From contig NZ_OLMM01000002.1 in NCBI RefSeq assembly GCF_900291475.1, positions 185,516-241,845 of the forward strand: 56,330 nucleotides of DNA, in the 5' to 3' direction. The translations under genes and the position numbers were made by a program. Numbering within the stretch: the first letter of the stretch is position 1; each line of letters begins with the position of its first letter. The stretch is from Acidaminococcus hominis. GTDB lineage: Bacteria; Bacillota; Negativicutes; Acidaminococcales; Acidaminococcaceae. Positions 25,218 to 34,374 of this stretch are shown one piece after another. The notes under the pieces are model-generated. The model was not told the origin of the DNA, made no database searches, and worked only from the letters and a program-made list of their open reading frames with translations.

Positions 25218-25967
25218 TTAGTTTTCTTGAGCAGCTTCTTCAGCAGCGTTTTCTTCTTCAGCAGCAACGGCTTCTTCATCCACAGCGCTGGCTTTGCCTT
25301 CCAGAACGGCATCAGCCATTTTGCTGGTCAGCAGGCGTACGGCACGGATAGCGTCGTCGTTGGCAGGCATCAGGTAGTCAACTTCATCCGGATCGCAGTT
25401 GGTGTCAACGGTAGCTACGATAGGAATGTGCAGTTTACGGGCTTCCAGAATAGCGTTATGTTCTTTGCGGGGATCGATAACGAACAGAGCGCTGGGGAGC
25501 TTCTTCATGTTCTTGATACCGCCCAGGTATTTTTCCAATTTTTCCATTTCATGGCGCAGAACGATAACTTCTTTCTTCGGCAGAACGTCGAAGGTGCCTT
25601 CTTCTTCCATTTTTTCCAGATCATGCAGCCGTTTGATACGGGTTTGGATGGTCTTGAAGTTGGTCAGCATGCCGCCCAGCCATCTTTCGTTTACATAGAA
25701 TTGGCCAGCACGTTCAGCTTCTTCTTTGATAGCGCCTTGGGCTTGTTTCTTGGTACCTACGAACAGAACGGTACCGCCATTGGCAGCCAGTTCACGCAGG
25801 AAGTTGTAGCATTCTTCTACCTTCTTAACGGTCTTTTGCAGGTCGATGATGTAGATGCCGTTTCTTTCGGTGAAGATGTAGGGAGCCATCTTAGGGTTCC
25901 AACGTCTGGTCTGATGACCAAAATGCACACCTGCTTCTAAAAGTTGTTTCATGGATACAATTGCCAT
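25218..25967 (-). CDS. rpsB: 30S ribosomal protein S2
   Basis: A 249-aa S2: [27 protein letters not shown] at the N-terminus, [13 protein letters not shown] in the middle and the [12 protein letters not shown] signature. It binds the 30S head-body junction late in assembly. The C-terminal ~25 residues are an acidic Ala/Glu tail ([13 protein letters not shown]). The start is preceded by AGGAGG. Its own promoter gives a leader of roughly 110 bases. Confidence 0.96.
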   Translation of the reverse strand: MAIVSMKQLLEAGVHFGHQTRRWNPKMAPYIFTERNGIYIIDLQKTVKKVEECYNFLRELAANGGTVLFVGTKKQAQGAIKEEAERAGQFYVNERWLGGMLTNFKTIQTRIKRLHDLEKMEEEGTFDVLPKKEVIVLRHEMEKLEKYLGGIKNMKKLPSALFVIDPRKEHNAILEARKLHIPIVATVDTNCDPDEVDYLMPANDDAIRAVRLLTSKMADAVLEGKASAVDEEAVAAEEENAAEEAAQEN

Positions 25968-26063
25968 TTTTCTTTCCTCCTGTTTTTCCTCCGCAGCTCA
26001 TTTTTCGCTTAACCCCTTCCGAGGACAGCCGCGTTCTGACGCTGCGTGTGTGTTTAATGGGGC

Positions 26064-26075
26064 TGTGAATTCACA
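26064..26075. promoter_or_regulatory. 12-bp perfect palindrome in the rpsB leader
   Basis: TGTGAATTCACA lies about 11-22 bases downstream of the rpsB -10 element. A protein-binding site or a small RNA stem are both possible; nothing further supports either. Confidence 0.3.
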
Positions 26076-26085
26076 ACCGCTCTAG

Positions 26086-26115
26086 ATTATACCATAAGTG
26101 TTCCAAAAGTTGCAA
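26086..26115 (-). promoter_or_regulatory. rpsB-tsf promoter
   Basis: On the minus strand TTGCAA (26115-26110) and TATAAT (26091-26086) are 18 bp apart, 119 bases before the rpsB start. It lies right after the AlaX-like gene. Confidence 0.75.
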
Positions 26116-26133
26116 GAGTGTTTTCGGCCTTCA

Positions 26134-27339
26134 TTAGGCCTGCACTGCCTGCAAAATTTCCTGCTTCAGGGTTTCCGCCTTGTCCAGCCAGTCCTCGCCG
26201 GCTTCGCCCCCGCCCTGGGCAGATTGGGCCTTGCCCCCGCCCCGGCCTCCAAACAGCTGGTTGGCCATTTGGCAATAAGCCTTGCAGTCCCCGGAGCCAC
26301 CCGGGCTCACGGCAAACTGGTACATCACCCGGGCGCCGTCCTTTACCAAAATGCAGCACAGGACATTTTCCAGGGAGGACAACTTCTTCAGGGCATTCTT
26401 CCCGTCGGCACTGGAGCCTTCCAGGGTCATAAACAGCAGCCTGGTGCCAGCCCCAAATACCGGTGCCTTTGCAAGCAGGGCCGGCAGCTGCAGCTCCAGC
26501 AGCTCCTGGTTTTTGCTGCGCAGGGCCCCCTTCAGGTCAACAATTTCCTGATGCAGCTTTTGCACCGCCGGCAGCACTTCCTCCGTCTTCACCGACAGAA
26601 AATTGCTGGTTTCTTCCAGAATGCAATTTCTCTGGTGCATAGCCGCAAGTGCCCGCTTGCCGCAGAGGAATTCGATCCGGGAGCCCCCCTTATGCTTGGC
26701 AAAGCGGATAATCTTGATAACGCCTACCATTCCCGTATAGGGCGGATGGGTGCCGCAGCAGGTGCAGATATCCCCGTTTTTGATGTCCACCAGCCGGATG
26801 GTGCCCCGGAGCTTTTCGTTCTTTTTCCGCAGGGGGTATTGATCCAGTTCCGTATGCTGCAAATAATGGACCGTTATAGGATCATTTTCCCAAATGCCCT
26901 GGTTGGCAAAAAGTTCCGCCTTGGCGGCCTTTTCCTCGTCAATTTCCTGGTCCAGGTCGATGAAAACACTTTCTTCGTTCATATGGAAGCCCACATTGTT
27001 GGCCCCGCAGGTTTTCCAAAAAGCATAGGACAGCATATGCTCGCCGCAATGCTGCTGCATCCGGTCAAGCCGCAGGTCCCAGTTGAGAACCACATGGACC
27101 TTCTGTCCAGCTTCCAGCGGGCTGTGGGTATAATGCCGCACTTCCCCAGCTGCATCAGAGGCGTAGTAAACCGGAACACCCTTAATCGTGCCCTGATCGG
27201 ACAGCTGACCGCCGCCTTCGGGGAAAATCACCGTTTTGTCCAGGACCACTTCGTAATGGTCGTCCTTGGGTTCACAGGAGATGACCACCGCATCACATGC
27301 TTTTAACAGGGAATCCGTTTCATACAGTTTCTCGGTCAT
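26134..27339 (-). CDS. AlaX-type alanyl-tRNA editing protein with C-terminal DHHA1-like region
   Basis: A 401-aa stand-alone relative of the AlaRS editing domain (long AlaX form). FPEGGGQLSDQG (~39-50) is the usual start of the editing fold; the zinc ligands are H and H in QQHCGEHML and C and H in CTCCGTHPPYTG. The C-terminal ~130 residues, ending in a GGGRGGGKAQSAQGG-type Gly-rich stretch, match the DHHA1/C-Ala region of AlaRS. Such proteins hydrolyse Ser-tRNA-Ala or Gly-tRNA-Ala. It overlaps the radical SAM gene upstream by 20 bases, so the two are co-translated. Confidence 0.85.
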   Translation of the reverse strand: MTEKLYETDSLLKACDAVVISCEPKDDHYEVVLDKTVIFPEGGGQLSDQGTIKGVPVYYASDAAGEVRHYTHSPLEAGQKVHVVLNWDLRLDRMQQHCGEHMLSYAFWKTCGANNVGFHMNEESVFIDLDQEIDEEKAAKAELFANQGIWENDPITVHYLQHTELDQYPLRKKNEKLRGTIRLVDIKNGDICTCCGTHPPYTGMVGVIKIIRFAKHKGGSRIEFLCGKRALAAMHQRNCILEETSNFLSVKTEEVLPAVQKLHQEIVDLKGALRSKNQELLELQLPALLAKAPVFGAGTRLLFMTLEGSSADGKNALKKLSSLENVLCCILVKDGARVMYQFAVSPGGSGDCKAYCQMANQLFGGRGGGKAQSAQGGGEAGEDWLDKAETLKQEILQAVQA

Positions 27340-28318
27340 AGAACCTCACCTCTAATTTTTCTCCTGTCTCCAGAGTTACTGGCAGGCCCAGCTCCTCCTG
27401 AAAATACCGGAGATTGGACCGGTGCTGGCCCCTGACCATGGATTCCAGCCCTTTGGGACAGGTAATAACCATATTATAGTTTCCTGGGGGCAGAGATGCA
27501 ATCTGCCGGAGAATTTTCAGACGAATGGAGTAGGACTTCACCAGTTCCCCAAAGGCCGGGTGGAAGGGCCCTGCCAGAATATGCCCGGGAGCGCACAGTT
27601 CCCTGTCCGGCTGAAGGCCCAAGCGGATTACCTGAATGCCGGCCCCAGTAAAGGCGTCGTAAAGCAGGGTGCTCTCCTCCACTGCGTCCTCCAGACTCTG
27701 GGGCTGATAGCTGCCCTGCCGGTACGCCGCAGCCAGAGGCGTGCCCTGGATTACCAGCACCGGATAAATCCGTACCAGTTCCGGGTGAATCGCCAGCACC
27801 TGGTCCCGGGTCTGGAGCAGACTTTCCCGGTCCTGCCCCGGCAGCCCCGTCATCAGCTGAAGCCCCAGGGTAAAGCCCGCTGCCTGGATAAGCCGGGAGG
27901 CTTCCCATACGTCCCTGGCGCTGTGCCCCCGTTCCGTTAGGGCCAGCACCCGGTCGTCCAGGGACTGGGCCCCCAATTCCACCACTGTGACCCCATGGGT
28001 TTTTAGCAAAGCCAGTTCCTGGTTATCAATAGCGTCCGGCCGGGTGGAAAGCCTGAGGCTGCCAAAAAGACCCTGGGCCCGATATGTTTCGGCCAGCTCC
28101 AAAAGGGCCTGCTGCAGCTTCAGGTCAAGGGCCGTAAAGGAACCCCCGTAAAAGGCCAGCTGGTTTTCCAGGCTGGGCCGCACCCAGGTACTGAGCTCCG
28201 CCAGCTGCCGTTGGGCCCCCCCCAGGCCGCTTTCCGTTTCCCCGCTGATGGTCCTCTGGTTGCAAAACACACATTGGTGGGGACAGCCCAGGTGGGGAAT
28301 GAATACGGGCAGTATCAT
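27320..28318 (-). CDS. Radical SAM protein, Elp3-like without acetyltransferase domain
   Basis: A 332-aa radical SAM enzyme. The cluster motif is CPHQCVFC (C-x3-C-x2-C, residues 12-19), followed by LAFYGGSFTAL and a GLQLMTGLPGQD stretch, the pattern of the Elp3/MiaB-like TIM barrel. It has no C-terminal GNAT domain, so it is not a complete Elp3. Homologues are found next to rnc or smc in Clostridia, with unknown substrate; a role in tRNA or rRNA modification would fit its neighbours but is inference. A terminator separates it from rnc. Confidence 0.8.
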   Translation of the reverse strand: MILPVFIPHLGCPHQCVFCNQRTISGETESGLGGAQRQLAELSTWVRPSLENQLAFYGGSFTALDLKLQQALLELAETYRAQGLFGSLRLSTRPDAIDNQELALLKTHGVTVVELGAQSLDDRVLALTERGHSARDVWEASRLIQAAGFTLGLQLMTGLPGQDRESLLQTRDQVLAIHPELVRIYPVLVIQGTPLAAAYRQGSYQPQSLEDAVEESTLLYDAFTGAGIQVIRLGLQPDRELCAPGHILAGPFHPAFGELVKSYSIRLKILRQIASLPPGNYNMVITCPKGLESMVRGQHRSNLRYFQEELGLPVTLETGEKLEVRFYDRETV

Positions 28319-28342
28319 GTTAACGCCTTCTTCCTAAAAGAA

Positions 28343-28372
28343 AAGGTGCTCCAACCGAAATTGGAACACCTT
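28343..28372 (-). terminator. rnc terminator
   Basis: AAGGTGCTCCAA and TTGGAACACCTT form a 12-bp stem with one mismatch, followed on the minus strand by TTCTTTT. It sits between rnc and the radical SAM gene, closing the fapR-to-rnc operon. Only 24 bases separate it from the radical SAM start, so that gene must rely on readthrough or on a promoter inside the terminator region. Confidence 0.8.
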
Positions 28373-28376
28373 CAGC

Positions 28377-29078
28377 CTATTTTTTTAATGCTTCGTGGGC
28401 AGCCCGCTGCTCGGCTTCCTTTTTGGTCCGGCCGCGGCCCCGTCCCCGCTCTACCTGGTTCACCAGCACCCGCATGACAAACGTGCGGTTATGGCTGGGA
28501 CCATCGGCGGAAACCTGTTCGTACACAATATCCACCGGTCCATGTTCCTGAACCACTTCCTGGAACCGGGTCTTGTAGTCCCGGTCAATTCCGTTGGCCG
28601 TCAGTTCGGGAATCCGCTGGATCAGCAGACGGTTTAACAGCTCTGTGGCCTGGGCAAAACCCTGGTCCAGATAATAGGCACCCAGTACTGATTCAAAGGC
28701 GTCTGCCAGAATGGAAGGATTTTCCTCCCCATCCAGGTTCAGTTCCCCTTTGCCCAGCAGCAGGTGCTTACCCAGCTGCATTTCCGTAGCCAGCTGTGCC
28801 AGAGTTTCCTCACAGACCAGAAAGGCCCGGAATTTGGAAAGCTCCCCTTCATCCAGCTGGGGATAGTGGCGGTACAGATGGGTGCTGACCACCAGACTGA
28901 GAACGGAATCCCCCAGGAATTCCAGACGCTGGTTATGCTCTGGCCGGGGTTTTACCTTGGCCTCATACGCATAGGAGGTATGGGTCAAAGCCGTATTGAG
29001 TAAGCCCAGGTCCTGCATGGTCATACCCAAACCCTGACAGAACTCCTCAAGCTCCTTACGCCGTTTTTCTTCCATCAC
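28377..29078 (-). CDS. rnc: Ribonuclease III
   Basis: A 233-aa RNase III. The catalytic signature is RLEFLGDSVLSLVV (residues ~50-60) with the second metal-binding Asp/Glu in ADAFESVLGAYYLDQG; the C-terminal dsRNA-binding domain (residues ~160-232) ends KKEAEQRAAHEALKK. It processes rRNA precursors and structured mRNAs. It follows fabF by 8 bases, a linkage seen in Bacillus (fab-acpP-rnc-smc). Confidence 0.95.
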   Translation of the reverse strand: MMEEKRRKELEEFCQGLGMTMQDLGLLNTALTHTSYAYEAKVKPRPEHNQRLEFLGDSVLSLVVSTHLYRHYPQLDEGELSKFRAFLVCEETLAQLATEMQLGKHLLLGKGELNLDGEENPSILADAFESVLGAYYLDQGFAQATELLNRLLIQRIPELTANGIDRDYKTRFQEVVQEHGPVDIVYEQVSADGPSHNRTFVMRVLVNQVERGRGRGRTKKEAEQRAAHEALKK

Positions 29079-29086
29079 AGGAACCC

Positions 29087-30334
29087 TTAGTCCTGGTATT
29101 TGCGGAAGCAGATGCAGGCATTGTGACCGCCAAAACCAAAGTTGTTGGACAGTACCACATTGACTTCTGCTTTACGGGCCGTATTGGGCACGTAGTCCAG
29201 ATCCAGGCCTTCTTCCGTATCCACATCTTCATAGTTGATGGTGGGAGGAAGAATGCCGTTTTCAATGGTCAGTACAGAAGCCACAGCTTCCACACCGCCG
29301 GCAGCACCCAGCAGGTGACCGGTCATGGATTTGTTGGAGCTCATGGGAACGTCTTTGGCCCGGTCGCCGAAGATTTTCTTGCAGCACAGGGTTTCGTTCA
29401 GGTCGTTCCGATGGGTGGAAGTACCGTGGGCGTTGACGTAGTCCACATCATCCGGAGTGAGGCCCGCATCTTTGATGGCAGCCAGCATGCATTCAGCAGG
29501 CATTTCGCCGCTGGGATCCGGAGCGGTAATATGGTAAGCATCGCAGTTGTAGCCATAGCCCACCAGTTCGGCGTAGATATGGGCACCGCGCTTCTTGGCA
29601 TGTTCCAGTTCTTCCAGAACAATAATGCCGGCGCCTTCACCCATAACGAAACCGTCTCTCTTCTTGTCGAAGGGGCAGGAGGCTTTTTCCGGATGTTCAT
29701 TGTTCCGGGACAGCGCTTTCATATTGTCGAAACCAGCCACGGCAATGGGAGAAATAGCAGCTTCCGTACCGCCGGCCAGCATAATGTCGGCATCGCCGTA
29801 TTGGATAATGCGCAGGGCATCACCAATGCAGTTGGAACCCGTAGCACAGGCCGTTACAATGGCCGTGTTGGGGCCCTTGACACCCAGGTCAATGGCAATC
29901 TGGGCAGCCGGCATATTGGGGATTTCCATAGGAATAAAGAACGGGCTGATCTTGCTGGGGCCCTTGGTTACATATTTGTTGGCTGCATCCAGGAAAGTAT
30001 GGATACCGCCAATACCCGTGCCAACGCAGACACCTACCCGGACAGCGTCTTCCTTGCTCAGGTCCAGGTCAGCATCCTTTACAGCCATTTTGCCGCAGGC
30101 AACAGCGAACTGGGTAACCCGGTCCATTCTCTTGCCTTCCTTGCGGTCGCCGTATTCGGAGAAATCAAAGCCCTTAACTTCCCCGGCAATTTTGCAGGAA
30201 AAGTCAGTGGTATCAAATTGCGTGATCAGGCCGATCCCGGATTTGCCTGCAATCAGGTTATTCCAGAATTCATCCTTACCAATACCAATGGGAGTAATGG
30301 CGCTAACACCGGTCACAACCACTCTACGTTTCAA
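29087..30334 (-). CDS. fabF: 3-oxoacyl-ACP synthase II
   Basis: A 415-aa beta-ketoacyl-ACP synthase II. The nucleophile lies in [14 protein letters not shown], with two His residues in NAHGTST and [11 protein letters not shown]. It elongates acyl-ACP by condensation with malonyl-ACP. I place the start at TTG 30334 (then [16 protein letters not shown], the usual FabF start), preceded by GAGGTGAT; an in-frame GTG three codons earlier lies inside that ribosome site. It follows the FabK-like gene by 12 bases. Confidence 0.93.
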   Translation of the reverse strand: MKRRVVVTGVSAITPIGIGKDEFWNNLIAGKSGIGLITQFDTTDFSCKIAGEVKGFDFSEYGDRKEGKRMDRVTQFAVACGKMAVKDADLDLSKEDAVRVGVCVGTGIGGIHTFLDAANKYVTKGPSKISPFFIPMEIPNMPAAQIAIDLGVKGPNTAIVTACATGSNCIGDALRIIQYGDADIMLAGGTEAAISPIAVAGFDNMKALSRNNEHPEKASCPFDKKRDGFVMGEGAGIIVLEELEHAKKRGAHIYAELVGYGYNCDAYHITAPDPSGEMPAECMLAAIKDAGLTPDDVDYVNAHGTSTHRNDLNETLCCKKIFGDRAKDVPMSSNKSMTGHLLGAAGGVEAVASVLTIENGILPPTINYEDVDTEEGLDLDYVPNTARKAEVNVVLSNNFGFGGHNACICFRKYQD

Positions 30335-30346
30335 AAGGATCACCTC

Positions 30347-31306
30347 TTATTTAGAATTGTTCAGTTCTTCCCGTAATCTTCTGAAGATCTCGTGGACGGG
30401 AAGAATTTCCTTAATTTTCCACATATTTGCACCGGTAAACACCAGGCCTGTTTCCAGATCTCCCTGCTGCGCCCGGGTCAGAGCCTTAATAATGCAGAAA
30501 CTCCGGGAGCAATGTTTCAGACAGCTGTCACAGCTAAATGGCTTGGTTGGATGACCTTCCAATACCGCCTTGGAGAACGGATTCAATAAGGCTCTGCCTT
30601 TAAATCCCACCGGGCTATCTATCTGAACCACATCATCTTTGGTCATTTTCAAATAAAATTGTTTCAGCATGGGCGCACTATTGGATTCTTCACTGGCAGC
30701 AAACCGGCTGCCCATCTGAACCCCGCTGGCTCCCATTTGCAGCAATTCTGCCACATCATAGCCATCCACAGCACCACCGGCTGCAATGACGGGAATCTTC
30801 ACTACCGAAAGGATTTCCGGCAAAATATCTTTAATCGAACGCTGAGTTCCCAGATGGCCACCGGCCTCCGTTCCTTCCACCACTACAGCGGAAGCGCCCA
30901 GACGCTCTGCTATTTTCGCTAATTTGGCATAAGAAACTATCGGCACAATAGGAACATCATATTCCTTGCCGACAGAAAACATATCTCTGGAAAAACCAGC
31001 CCCAGCCACAATCAAGTCGACTTTTTCCTGGGCTGCAGTCGTTATCAGCCCTTTAAATTCACGGGCGGCAACCATTGCATTGATACCAATCATTCCCTTG
31101 CCATTGGATAACTTTCTGGCAAGACGGATTTCTTTACGCAGCTCATCAAAGGGCAGACCAGAAGCAGCGATCAGTCCCACACCGCCCTCATTGGCCACCG
31201 AAGCCGCCAACCGCGCCGTGGACAAGCGGATAGCCATACCGCCTTGAACGATAGGCATAGTTGCTACTTTTTCACCAATCTTCAGCACTGGCACTTTCAA
31301 CAACAA
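30347..31306 (-). CDS. NPD-family flavoprotein, FabK-like (putative enoyl-ACP reductase II)
   Basis: A 319-aa FMN-binding TIM-barrel protein of the nitronate-monooxygenase/FabK family: PIVQGGMAIRLS near the N-terminus, VVVEGTEAGGHLG in the middle and PVIAAGGAVDGYDVAELLQMGASGVQMG-type phosphate site. Because it sits between acpP and fabF and no fabI is visible, a role as enoyl-ACP reductase is the most economical idea. It differs from classical FabK by a C-terminal Cys cluster (CDSCLKHCSRSFC, ~255-270). The gene looks more AT-rich than its neighbours, so transfer into the operon is possible. A nitronate monooxygenase is the alternative. Confidence 0.75.
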   Translation of the reverse strand: MLLKVPVLKIGEKVATMPIVQGGMAIRLSTARLAASVANEGGVGLIAASGLPFDELRKEIRLARKLSNGKGMIGINAMVAAREFKGLITTAAQEKVDLIVAGAGFSRDMFSVGKEYDVPIVPIVSYAKLAKIAERLGASAVVVEGTEAGGHLGTQRSIKDILPEILSVVKIPVIAAGGAVDGYDVAELLQMGASGVQMGSRFAASEESNSAPMLKQFYLKMTKDDVVQIDSPVGFKGRALLNPFSKAVLEGHPTKPFSCDSCLKHCSRSFCIIKALTRAQQGDLETGLVFTGANMWKIKEILPVHEIFRRLREELNNSK

Positions 31307-31343
31307 TCCCCCATTTCAGATCAAAAAGATCATGGATAAAGCT

Positions 31344-31369
31344 CGGAAAGTCCCGTAAGGGACCTTCCG
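31344..31369 (-). terminator. Hairpin between acpP and the FabK-like gene
   Basis: CGGAAAGTCCC and GGGACCTTCCG form an 11-bp stem (one mismatch) with a 4-base loop, but only a poor U-run follows on the minus strand. It probably acts as a partial terminator or mRNA stabiliser raising acpP expression over the downstream genes. Confidence 0.6.
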
Positions 31370-31383
31370 AAAATAATGGGATA

Positions 31384-31629
31384 TTATTTTTTGTCTTCTT
31401 TATCCAACAGTTCTACTGCGTCTCTTACAGTGCGGATTTTTTCAGCAACTTCATCAGGGATTTCAGTGTTGAATTCTTCCTCAAAAGCCATGATCAATTC
31501 CACAATGTCCAGAGAATCAGCTCCCAAGTCATCAATAAAAGTAGAATCCATCTTTACGTCTTCAGGAGCTACGCTCAGCTGATCAACCGTAATAGCCTTT
31601 ACTTTTTCAAAAGTACTTTGTTCGCTCAT
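31384..31629 (-). CDS. acpP: Acyl carrier protein
   Basis: An 81-aa acidic ACP. Phosphopantetheine is attached at Ser39 in [18 protein letters not shown], the canonical motif. It carries growing acyl chains for all Fab enzymes and PlsX. It lies 40 bases after fabG with a good ribosome site (AGGAGGT), and a hairpin follows. Confidence 0.96.
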   Translation of the reverse strand: MSEQSTFEKVKAITVDQLSVAPEDVKMDSTFIDDLGADSLDIVELIMAFEEEFNTEIPDEVAEKIRTVRDAVELLDKEDKK

Positions 31630-31669
31630 TCCTATTCACCTCCTTCCAGCTCTCTAACACATAATCATA

Positions 31670-32413
31670 CTACATTACCATGCCACCGTCCACGTTTAAA
31701 ACCTGGCCGGTTATATAAGCAGCTTCATCAGATACTAGAAATAAAACTGCGTTGGCAACATCTTGAGGCTCTCCTGCCCGTCCCAGAGGGATGGTGCAAG
31801 CCATTTCAGCTTTTTGCTCATCAGTGAGCACGCTGGTCATATCGGTTGCGATAAAGCCGGGAGCCACCGCATTCACGGTGATATTCCGGGAGGCCACTTC
31901 CTTGGCCAGGGACTTGGTAAAACCGATAACACCGGCTTTGGCAGAAGCATAGTTTGCCTGCCCTGCATTGCCCATTTCCCCAACTACAGAAGCCATATTT
32001 ACAATACGGCCGCCTTTTTGCTTCATCATGGTTCTCAGTACTGCTTTGGAACAGTTGAACACACCCTTCAGGTTGGTGTTCATCACATCGTCCCAGTCGG
32101 CTTCCTTCATTCTCATGAGAAGGCCGTCCCGGGTAATCCCTGCGTTGTTCACCAGGATGTCCAGTCTGCCCAGTTCCTTTACCACACGGCCAACGATATC
32201 CGCAACCCCGTTGGTATCGGCAACACTGCCTTGTACCAGCAGCGCCTTGCGGCCCAGCTTTTCAATGGCAGCGGCTACTTCTTCAGCAGCAGCGGTGTTC
32301 CCAGCATAGTTGATGGCCACATCTGCGCCATGTTCTGCCAGGGTCAGGGCGATGGCACGGCCAATGCCCCGGGAGCCGCCTGTTACCAAAGCTACTTTGC
32401 CAGCTAAATTCAT
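31670..32413 (-). CDS. fabG: 3-oxoacyl-ACP reductase
   Basis: A 247-aa short-chain dehydrogenase. TGGSRGIGRAIAL is the NADP(H) motif, NNAGITRDGLLMRM is typical of FabG, and the catalytic set Ser142, Tyr155 and Lys159 is present (YASAK). It reduces 3-oxoacyl-ACP. It follows fabD by a single base. Confidence 0.95.
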   Translation of the reverse strand: MNLAGKVALVTGGSRGIGRAIALTLAEHGADVAINYAGNTAAAEEVAAAIEKLGRKALLVQGSVADTNGVADIVGRVVKELGRLDILVNNAGITRDGLLMRMKEADWDDVMNTNLKGVFNCSKAVLRTMMKQKGGRIVNMASVVGEMGNAGQANYASAKAGVIGFTKSLAKEVASRNITVNAVAPGFIATDMTSVLTDEQKAEMACTIPLGRAGEPQDVANAVLFLVSDEAAYITGQVLNVDGGMVM

Positions 32414-32414
32414 T

Positions 32415-33362
32415 TTATCTGACCTCCTTTAAATAAGCAAGAGTTTTTTCCAAACTAGCCAGGTCTTCTACGTTCTGGCCGCTAAAGGAGCGATCAATTT
32501 TCTTCACAAAGCCCGTCAGGACTTTGCCCGGGCCCACTTCGATAAAGGTGGTAACCCCAGCCTGGATCATGTAGCGTACGCTGTCTTCCCACAGTACCGG
32601 GCTGGCAGCCTGCTTAACCAGGATTTTGCGGATTTCGTCGCCTTTTTGTTCCGGCTGGGCCGTTACGTTGGCAATCACCGGAATCTTGGCGTCGGCAATT
32701 TTCACCTGGTCCAGCACTTCTGCCAAACGGTCGGCAGCAGGCTGCATCAGGGTGCTGTGGAAAGGTGCGCTGACCGGCAGGACAATGGCGCGCTTGGCAC
32801 CAGCTGCCTTCAGGGCTTCCGAGGCTTCCCGCACTGCATCCGTGGCACCGGCGATAACTACCTGGCCCGGGCAGTTGAAGTTTACAGGCTGTACAGCAAG
32901 ACCCGTACGGTCCTGTACTTCCTTGCAGATTTCCTTAATCTTTTCCGTATCCAGGGCAATAATGGCAGCCATGGCGCCTTGGCCCACAGGAACAGCTTCC
33001 TGCATGAATTGGCCTCTCTTGCGTACAACCCGTACGGCATCGGCAAATTTCAGGGAACCAGCAGCCACCAGAGCGGAATATTCACCCAAGCTGTGGCCGG
33101 CAGCCACGTCCGGGAATACTTCGTGTTCTTCCAGCACCTTCAGGGCAGCCACACTGCAAGTCAGAATGGCCGGCTGGGTGTTGTAGGTCAGCCGCAGCTG
33201 TTCTTCCGGGCCCTTAAAGCACAGGTCCGTCATGGAAAAGCCCAGGGCTTCGTCCGCTTCCTTGAAAACGTCCTTGACGCAGGCGTAATTGTCGTACAGT
33301 TCCTTCATCATGCCCACGGTCTGGGAACCCTGACCCGGGAATACAAAAGCAATCTTACTCAT
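32415..33362 (-). CDS. fabD: Malonyl-CoA:ACP transacylase
   Basis: A 315-aa FabD: FVFPGQGSQTVGM at the N-terminus and the nucleophile Ser91 in GHSLGEYSAL, with a His in the PVSAPFHSTLM segment. It loads malonate onto ACP. Its start overlaps the fabH stop (ATGA). Confidence 0.95.
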   Translation of the reverse strand: MSKIAFVFPGQGSQTVGMMKELYDNYACVKDVFKEADEALGFSMTDLCFKGPEEQLRLTYNTQPAILTCSVAALKVLEEHEVFPDVAAGHSLGEYSALVAAGSLKFADAVRVVRKRGQFMQEAVPVGQGAMAAIIALDTEKIKEICKEVQDRTGLAVQPVNFNCPGQVVIAGATDAVREASEALKAAGAKRAIVLPVSAPFHSTLMQPAADRLAEVLDQVKIADAKIPVIANVTAQPEQKGDEIRKILVKQAASPVLWEDSVRYMIQAGVTTFIEVGPGKVLTGFVKKIDRSFSGQNVEDLASLEKTLAYLKEVR

Positions 33363-34372
33363 CCTTTAGCCTCCTCGTCCTTTTGCCATTTTACCACCAG
33401 CGAACCGTAGGTCAAGCCGGCCCCAAAGCCCACCATCACTACATTGTCGCCCTTATGGATGCGTCCCTGATCCCGTGCTTCACACAGTGCAATGGGAATG
33501 GAGGCACCGGAGGTGTTGGCGTATTTATCCAAATCAACCATAATTTTTTCTTCAGGCAGGTGCAGCCGTTTGGCAGCGGAAGCAATGATCCGCACATTGG
33601 CCTGATGGGGTACCAGCAAATCGATATCCCCCTTGGTCATGCCGGCCTTTTCCAGGGCCTTCAGGGTACTGTGCCCCATGACCTTTACGGCAAACTTAAA
33701 GACCTCGGACCCCACCATATGGATGGAGTGTTCCTTGTTGGCCACCGTTTCGTAGCTGGCAGGTTTCCGGGAACCGCCAGCAGGCATGTTCAGAAAATCT
33801 CCCCCAGCCCCGTTGGCGCCCAGGTCCACGGACAAAATCCCGTAGCCGTCTTCCACCTGGCCCAGTACTGCCGCACCGGCCCCATCACCAAAGATGATGC
33901 AGGTGTTGCGGTCTTCCCAGTTGAGAATCCGAGACAGGGTTTCTGCCCCTACCACCAGGACCTTCTTGTACAGCCCGGAGGCGATGGTCTGGCTGGCGAT
34001 GCCGCAGGCATACACAAAACCGGAGCAGCCGGCCGCCAGGTCAAAGGCAGCCGCATGGGTGGCGTGAAGCTTGTCCTGCAAAATGCAGGCCACTGAAGGG
34101 AATTTCATATCCGGAGATTCGGTGCCTACCACAATCAGGTCCAGCTCCTCTGCCGCAACGCCGGCATCTTCCAGCGCCCGCTGGGCAGCAATCAGGGCCA
34201 AATCAGAGGTCGCCTGTTCCGGTGCTGCAATATGCCGCTCCCGGATACCCGTTCTCTCCACAATCCAGTCGTTGCTGGTGTCCACCATTTTTTCCAAATC
34301 AAAGTTGGTCAGTACTTTTTCAGGCACATAATAGCCCATGCCTAAAAAGCCAACACTGGGTTTATTGCTCAT
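33359..34372 (-). CDS. fabH: 3-oxoacyl-ACP synthase III
   Basis: A 337-aa KAS III. The catalytic Cys116 lies in DLAAGCSGFVYA, with His in VPHQANVRII and Asn in YANTSGASIP. It performs the first condensation, acetyl-CoA (or a short branched acyl-CoA) with malonyl-ACP, and so sets chain type. It is 2 bases after plsX in the FapR operon. Confidence 0.95.
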   Translation of the reverse strand: MSNKPSVGFLGMGYYVPEKVLTNFDLEKMVDTSNDWIVERTGIRERHIAAPEQATSDLALIAAQRALEDAGVAAEELDLIVVGTESPDMKFPSVACILQDKLHATHAAAFDLAAGCSGFVYACGIASQTIASGLYKKVLVVGAETLSRILNWEDRNTCIIFGDGAGAAVLGQVEDGYGILSVDLGANGAGGDFLNMPAGGSRKPASYETVANKEHSIHMVGSEVFKFAVKVMGHSTLKALEKAGMTKGDIDLLVPHQANVRIIASAAKRLHLPEEKIMVDLDKYANTSGASIPIALCEARDQGRIHKGDNVVMVGFGAGLTYGSLVVKWQKDEEAKG

Positions 34373-34374
34373 AT

